A DNA stretch of 64,000 nt from positions 8,120,924 through 8,184,923 of the forward strand of contig JACMZG010001914.1 of NCBI GenBank assembly GCA_018340805.1. The letters run 5' to 3'. Source of the DNA: Microvelia longipes. Lineage: Eukaryota > Arthropoda > Insecta > Hemiptera > Veliidae. The translations under genes and the position numbers were made by a program. Of the stretch, positions 57,823 through 64,000 are shown piece after piece. How positions within the stretch are numbered: the stretch's first letter is position 1; the number at the start of each line of letters is the position of its first letter. The notes beneath the pieces are model-generated. The model did no database searches. It saw nothing but the letters and a program-made list of their open reading frames with translations, and had not been told where the DNA came from.

Positions 57823-57855
57823 GGTATAATACCTACGGTAATATGGAAAAGTAAA

Positions 57856-58620
57856 AATTTCTGTACCATCCGGTCAAAAATGTTCGTAATTGTATATTCC
57901 CCCATAATTTTAATTTACACCCCCTCCCCCCAGTTGAAAAATCTTTAAAAGACACCCTGGATCTGACCAAGGAATATTAGTTACTATCCTAAACTCGTTA
58001 TACAACACGACTTTATTAAATTTATAAAGGAATTGGCTTTGCAAAATTAAATAATTTTAAAACAATACACAGTCGTATCCCGCAACTATATTTAACTGTA
58101 TGAAGTATCTCAAGAAGAACAAAACACAAAATTACAATTTAAAGTTATTGAACTACAAAACTAAAATTAATATTTATCATTTCAAGATATATCAGAAATC
58201 AGAAAAAAAGATTCATCATGCATGTTACGTCGTCACGACGGTAGATGCAGGATAAAATATATATTCTTTACTGAAAAGAGCAAAAAAACTCCTTAAACTA
58301 TACTCCTTGATCTGAAGTTAAGCATGAAGGGCCCAAGAAACTTTTTTATGTTTTATCTATTGGAGAACATATTGAAGTGACAAAAGGCACAGAGGGCCCA
58401 AGAAACTTTTTGTATAACAAATATGTTGACAGTTAGAGTAAAATTATGACCACTGGCCCGCTGGAGTCTTGAAATTTTTGCTTTCTGTCAAACGTGTGTT
58501 GCGGGTTGCGGATGTGTACATATAAAATTTCGTACGTAACTAAATACGGGCTATCGAAATCAATTCTATACAACTAGTTACAGTAATGCTTGTATATTAA
58601 AAGCTGTGAACTTCATTTCG
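57856..58620. other. Upstream region of the plus-strand gene
   Basis: AT-rich with moderately GC-rich patches. A 20-base motif GGGCCCAAGAAACTTTTT occurs twice (58,329 and 58,388). The promoter probably lies at 58,440-58,650. Confidence 0.35.
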
Positions 58621-58639
58621 ATATTTAAAAACAGCTCTA

Positions 58640-58682
58640 CCAAAAAACTCTTGACGCTTCTTCGACTGACGCCGTTAAATCG
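58640..58682 (+). other. Possible non-coding first exon
   Basis: A consensus donor CG/GTAAGT at 58,683 and an acceptor preceded by a long T tract (TTTTTATAG/TT) ending at 58,983 would splice a 5' untranslated exon to the coding start at 59,018. The transcription start is not determined, so the left limit is nominal. Confidence 0.4.
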
Positions 58683-59017
58683 GTAAGTGTATGTTAAACT
58701 AGCAGTACTCATATGTATTACATACGGTTCTAACACCAGCTATGCAACAGCCGCTTTCAAATTGATTTTTGGCAAACTTTCATACAGGTAATAAAGAATA
58801 CGAATAAATGCTCTATTTAGATTTTAAAAATTCAGTAAATTGTGTTGTTGGTAAGATTTGATTTTAGTAACATTTTGTATTTTTGTGTTGGTTTTTTTGT
58901 CAAATAAAAAAAACCGAACTGCAAGTAAAAGCAGTCGATATTTAATTGATTAGTTTTTCTTTTTTATTTTTTTATTTTTATAGTTATTTTTCTAATATAA
59001 AAAGTTCTTAATAAATT

Positions 59018-62000
59018 ATGGAAGGACAAACAGAAATTCAAGAAGAAGTGAAACTTGAAATAAAAGAAAAGGAGTCTAAATCTAAGAGGTACGTTTTTAT
59101 TTACCATGCACAAATGTCATTTGCTTAGCGGTCTTTTTCATTTTATTGTAACTTAAACCCATTTTTACTTCATTCTAGCTATTTTTGAGACGAATGAATG
59201 AAAGTTTACAATTTAAAAGGCTTATTTTGTTGTTTAATTAATTTAAATTAGTTATTTAATTGCCCCACCCCGTGTTATGAGTGTTTTTGACACATGGATG
59301 TCCCTGGTTAACGAATCCAGTTCATTTAATTTATTCATAATTATTTTTTTGTTTGGTCATTTCCTTGCCTTTTGGTATGAATATACAGGTTAATTTATAC
59401 GAGACTGATATATTTGAATAATTTTACGTTACGATTTTATAGTACATAGGTATTATGTTTGCTTATTTAAGTAATTGATAAGGGGGATTGATTACATAAG
59501 AATAGCTCAAGAAGGTTGAGCTAATCAATAAACATGATTTTGATAAGTAATGGCATGAAATCTGGGTATTCTGCCCAAATCTGCTTAAAGTGACTCGTAA
59601 CTGTCAAGTTGATAATTGTATCAATTCTAAAGTTGTATATGTGACTGGTAGAGAAACCGCCAGAAGTAACCACTTAAATGAAATGAGATACTTCTTTTGT
59701 TTCCAAATTCCTATACTGGCTGATCACTAGTAATTGGTCAATACCCCCCGATCTAGATTTTATATGTTTATGTTTTGAGTTAAAATAATAATTTACTTTG
59801 TTCACACGGTATTTTTAACATATAGTTTATACTCTATCTCAATAAGAACTGAGTTACAGGGTTCAACCCCTTGTTTAATCCTTTTAACACAACAACTGCA
59901 GGGGGAAACCCCCTGCCAAACCCTGCATCTCAAAAAAGTAATTGAATATTTTTAATTTTATCTGTATAAACTAAAGTCATTTTTAGGGGGAGGGGGCTGA
60001 AAAGAGAAGAGGAAGTCTACTCCTCTCAAAAAACTTGGGGACAAACAAAACACTATTGAGCACACATTTTTTGTCTATCTGTCAAATAATTGTGAAATCA
60101 TGTAAAAAATATTTAATCATTATGTTATTATTTCTTAAAAATGAATAAAATTTATAAATTCTGACCACAGGTAACATAACCCTCATCCCTTTTCACATGA
60201 CATACAACTTCCCTCTTCTTCTACTTTTGACACGTTACTAGCGCTTCTCCGCCCCAAAATAGTGGTGAAAAAATGGAAACTCAAGTGACTCCCTTCCGCC
60301 TTTTTACTTGGTCTTTTGGAAACTAGCTCATAGTAGCTTTTCGAGCTGTATTGGGTCATCCCAGAACGGCACAGAGTACAATTTCTGTTTTATTTTCTGT
60401 TAATAAAAAATGTGCCAATGGGAAAATGTACTCTACAGAGTTAAGAAACTTGGTGAGTAGCAATACTTAAACATGTATTCTATGAATTTATGTAACACAA
60501 ATTGTAAATGCATGCACTTAAAGGAGTGTTAGGGGGTATTACTTTAACCTCGCTGTGCTCAACTTCAGAATTATTTGGTAACCAAACATCTATGGGGTTG
60601 CATCCTTAGGCTTAGAAGTAAGCTTAGCAAAATAATATGGTAGATAGGCATTCAATGAAATAATACAGATTATACTTTTATATTATGTTTACAAATGCAT
60701 TAAAGACCTGTGATCATACTTGCCTGCCTAGTTTTTTATTAGTATAGTTTTTTATGGCAATATTAGCAGTATATTTTATCAATGTTTCACATGTTTAAAA
60801 ATTTAAATTTTATGCAGTAAAACATTACAACTTTTTCATATAATTTAATGTATGTTTACCTATAATTTACAAACTAAAAGAAACACTACCTACTAATTCA
60901 TTCTAAGTTTTGCTATCTGAGAATATGTCGAACATTGAAAAGCAGTAAGGAAATTAATATTTATTGGCCATTAAATTTTTAAAAAGTAGTAGTCAATATT
61001 TTCAAAATGTAAACCAATATAAATATTAAATTTTGTGGATTGATTGACCACTTACAATTACAACTGGAACGATCTTTTTTTTTATTTTTAACAATTTTTT
61101 AAAAAATTTTTGATGACTTAGCAAAATAGGTTATTTTAGTCTGAAAGATTTCATCTTCGGGGCAGTAAAATTGGACATAAAGTCTGTATTTTCTGCCTTG
61201 TTTCAATTGTATGTGTAGCACACACAGACAGACTGACTGCATGATAAAAAAAACCACCCAGAATGTCATGAAAATGCCTGAAACAGATAATTAGGCTGAA
61301 CTTCGGTATACGGTGCACCCTGTTATCAATACTATATATCGATATATTTTTTAGTTTAGAGATGTGACGTAGGATAATCGATATATGCCTTTCTTTTACG
61401 TTTATGAACATATTTATTATTTTTTTAAAATGTTTTTTTGTTTGTTTGTGTGTTTTTTTATTTCTTGTAAAATGGTTTAAACGGTTTTCATATTTTTTTT
61501 ATGTTTTTAAATGTTTTAACTATGTTTTCATAAGAATAATCGATGAACACCAAATCTAATTTATGCGTATTTTTGTGTTTGCTATTTTTAGGTTTTTTAT
61601 TATATTTTTGTTGTTAATGTTTTCATTAATTTGTTGTATGGGTTTTTTAATGTTTTAATTATAATTAATAATTTAACGACGCTGCTTATCTTTTTTAAGT
61701 GCTCAGTTCTCGTTTACGTGTCGCGCAACTACAAATATATCGATATATAGTATTGATAACAGGGTGCACCGTATACCGAAGATTTACCGATAATTATTGT
61801 GAAACCTCTGTTTCTAATTTTTATGGTGAACACAATACTTTTCCTTATACCTACAGTAGTAGGTGAGGAGAAGTAAAAAAAAATAAACATAGGTAAGAAT
61901 AATGTGTTCAAAATCAGTTTATCCATGTAAGAAATAGTTTAAATATCTTCACTTTAAAACTATATTGTGACACTGTGATAAATATGTATAAATAAATATA

Positions 62001-62144
62001 TAAATAAAAAAATCAAATATGTCTTATTAATGTAAACATTTATTTTTTAGTAAGAAAAATAAAAGAAAAAAGAATAAAGAAGATGCTAATAAAACCACGA
62101 GCGATAATGAGGAGTCCTACCCTGGATATAACATTACATTGCAG
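59018..62144 (+). CDS. N-terminal exons of an unidentified lysine-rich protein (runs off the window)
   Basis: Coding exons 59,018-59,088 and 62,051-62,144 join in phase 2 (AG/T) to give 55 residues: MEGQTEIQEEVKLEIKEKES, KSKSKKNKRKKNKEDANKTT, SDNEESYPGYNITLQ. The donor is AG/GTACGT, the acceptor TTTTTTAG and the second donor CAG/GTAATG, so the frame continues beyond the window in phase 0. The stretch is acidic, then strongly basic (KKNKRKKNK, a possible nuclear or nucleolar signal), then acidic. That is typical of the disordered N terminus of many nuclear or translation proteins and not diagnostic. The intron (about 3 kb) contains R1 scraps and the 61,294 TIR element. Confidence 0.6.
61155..61875 (-). 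repeat. R1 repeat, diverged, split by TIR element
   Basis: 'cacacagacagactgactgcatgataaaa' and AATGCCTGAAACAGATAATT on the left. On the right 'gaacacaatacttttccttatacctacagtag'. The TIR element at 61,294-61,788 separates the halves. Confidence 0.65.
61294..61788. mobile_element. TIR element with 8-bp TSD
   Basis: Near-terminal perfect inverted repeats of 47 bp (CTTCGGTATACGGTGCACCC, TGTTATCAATACTATATATC) at 61,301 and, inverted, ending at 61,781. Flanked by exact GATAATTA duplications (61,286-61,293 and 61,789-61,796). The 495-bp element has a T/A-rich, non-coding interior. Confidence 0.7.
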
Positions 62145-62254
62145 GTAATGCTTCTATTTGTGACATTAGCTATTTAGTAACAGATGCCTCAAGTATGGAC
62201 AATTTAACTAGTTAACAATGAAATGAAACTCTCCACAAAAATAATAGTTTACTA

Positions 62255-63319
62255 GCAAAGTACTTTCAACCAAACATGAGGCCATCATCAGTACCTGTAC
62301 AAATAAGTTATTAAAAATTAAAACAAAATATTGAAAACAAATTACTTCAGAAATGCCAAATTAAGAAAAATAAATGGTTAGAGTATGATAAGAGACCCAC
62401 CCGCAAAATCAAAACAAATAAATTTCCCTACATTTTTGACATTATTGTAAACATAAAATAAATAATACATCCATTCTCGGGTATGTAGAAAGGCTTTGAG
62501 GCTTTGAGTAGGGCATATATAAGGGAGATAATGTAAGAGAATACTCTTACATTACATGTAAGACAATGATTTATCCAATATGAAGGGTGGGTCCCTTATC
62601 ATACTATCTACAATGGGGTAAGAGTATTATAAGGGACCCACCCTAGAAGAATACAATACTTGGGTTGGTAGAAAAGCTTTGGGGCTTTGAGGAGATAAAG
62701 CTTTTGGGCATATGTAAGGGAGATAATGTAAGACAATAATCTTACATTAGATGTAAGACAATAATGTATCCAATATAAAGGGTGGGTAGGGACCCATCTA
62801 TCATACTATCTACAATGGGGTAAGAGTACATTACCCATTGTACTTGACACATTCTTGCCTTAATCTCCCTTATATAGCCCCAAAGCCTATTTACAAACCC
62901 GAGAATAGATGTAATGTATTCTTCTAAGGTGGGTCTCTTATAATACTCTTACCTCATTGTAGATAGTATGATAAGGGACCCACCCTTTACATTGGATAAA
63001 TCATTGTCTTACATGTAATGTAAGAGTATCCTCTTACATTATCTCCCTTATATATGCCCTACTCAAAGCCTCAAAGCCTTTCTACATACCCGAGAATGGA
63101 TGTATTTATTTATTTTTGTATGTCAAAAATTTGTAGGGAATTTTTTTTGTTTTGATTTTACGGGTGGGTCTCTTATCATACTCTAACCAAATAAACAATA
63201 AACACCTTTTCTTTATTTGGCATTTCTGATGTTATTTGTTTTTTATTTTGTTTTAATTTTTAATAACTTATTTTTACAGGCATTTTTGATGGCCTCATGT
63301 TAGGTTGAAAATGCTTTGC
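62255..63319. mobile_element. Large fold-back element
   Basis: Arms of about 400 bp (62,255-62,655 and about 62,925-63,319) are inverted repeats with moderate divergence. Shared blocks include GAGTATGATAAGAGACCCAC, CATTCTCGGGTATGTAGAAA and GGGTGGGTCCCTTATCATAC. Inside the arms, smaller inverted pieces (GGGACCCACCCT) repeat. The outer edges carry the CTGATGATGGCCTCATG module. It lies just downstream of the second coding exon of the plus-strand gene, presumably in an intron. Confidence 0.78.
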
Positions 63320-63689
63320 CTATGAACCAAATTTTTATCAAAAGACTCTTTTTGTTTGTTTCCTAGTATGAATGACTACACATGTGCTCAATCTCGATCA
63401 GACAATTACACTGTTCAATTGTTCCACTTCACTGTTCAATTGTTAGCCTGTATTTCTGCCGCCAAGTGTCTATATTGACAATTGAACTATTCTAAATTTT
63501 AAACCAAAAAACCAGACCATAGTTTTTCCTACCTAGTGTCTAAATAAACAATTGAACTGTTCTATATTATAACTGGATCAAGTCTGTATCTTTGTCACTA
63601 AGTGTCTGAGGCAAGCTTCAGACACTTTAAATGCTTTCTCGGATTAATTTGTAATTTAGTATAAAAATCTACCTTGTTTATGTCCCGAA

Positions 63690-64000
63690 CCCTATTGTTT
63701 ATGAAATATGTGTGATGTCATTAACCCATAATAATGACTTACCAAAAATGACAAAAAATCACAAAACTTTAAAAAGTGTTCAGATTGGGTTTAATTAATA
63801 CACATATTTACTAAGTATAATTAACATATATACAAAGTTAAATTTCATTATCAGCATTAGTTCTAGCTTTATCAATTGACATATGTGACATAATGTAAAC
63901 AAATCACGTTTTTTGAATAATACATTTGAAAATTCGATCATATCATGGCAGTATGCCACTTAAATAAACCAGTATAAAGAACAACAAACATGTGGCAGCT
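63690..64000 (+). repeat. R1-related body sequence
   Basis: 'gatgtcattaacccataataatgact' and 'catatcatggcagtatgccact' match R1 and 48,840-48,870. The window ends inside it. Confidence 0.5.

Noticed and set aside
57460..57854. Two open frames of 65-73 codons
   Set aside because: They are the two arms of the fold-back element read on the plus strand.
58300..58340. 5S-like GATCTGAAGTTAAGCATGAA
   Set aside because: Only about 15 bases resemble 5S, and no further box is present.

Overview
The window reads as AT-rich, transposon-dense nuclear DNA of an arthropod, most likely an insect. The reasons are spliced genes with short phase-1/phase-2 introns, an insect-type tandem cluster of GMC (glucose-methanol-choline) oxidoreductase genes, 5S-rRNA-like and tRNA-derived repeats, hAT- and mariner-type elements, and non-LTR and Gypsy relics. 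The order cannot be fixed from the sequence alone. Many single-base indels between near-identical copies could be decay or residual assembly error.

Genes. All recognisable GMC genes lie head to tail on the minus strand between about 22.6 and 52.4 kb. Gene C (42,481-52,403; 579 aa) and gene B (33,942-37,711; 587 aa) are intact four-exon genes with identical intron phases (1, 1, 2). Each has an N-terminal secretory signal, a GxGxxG FAD fold and a catalytic HPVGTCKMG histidine. Gene A (22,892-28,897) is a close duplicate of B that has lost its frame and the catalytic-His segment. A degraded C-terminal GMC scrap follows at 22,605-22,722. On the plus strand the first exons of an unrelated, unidentified gene start at 59,018 and run off the right edge.

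Repeats. About half of the rest can be assigned to families named here for convenience. R1 is a repeat of about 0.9 kb holding a 5S-rRNA-like segment. R2 is a MITE of about 0.3 kb with CATAGAGATATA ends and 8-bp target duplications. R4 is a CCAAGGGAGTAAA-ended repeat and R5 an ACTAGTTTTTAGGGAGTAAA repeat. R6 is a GCGCGGTGGTCCGC repeat. R7 is a short repeat leading into TA microsatellites. There are also a tRNA-derived SINE, a mariner-type element, several fold-back elements and three minisatellites. Long (TA)n tracts punctuate the window.

Layout. 0-22 kb is gene-free, with nested repeats. 22.6-52.4 kb is the GMC cluster, its introns filled with repeats. 52.4-58.6 kb is gene-free. 58.6-64 kb is the 5' end of the plus-strand gene, whose first coding intron carries further repeats.

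The most interesting points are: (1) a spliceable copy of gene C exon 3 carried inside an R6 element in intron 1 of gene A, in antisense; (2) a sharply bounded 187-bp near-identity tract between B and C over the active-site histidine, which looks like gene conversion; (3) nested elements with exact target duplications that give a relative insertion order; (4) R1 as a repeat with an internal 5S-like segment; and (5) several long, well-preserved fold-backs.
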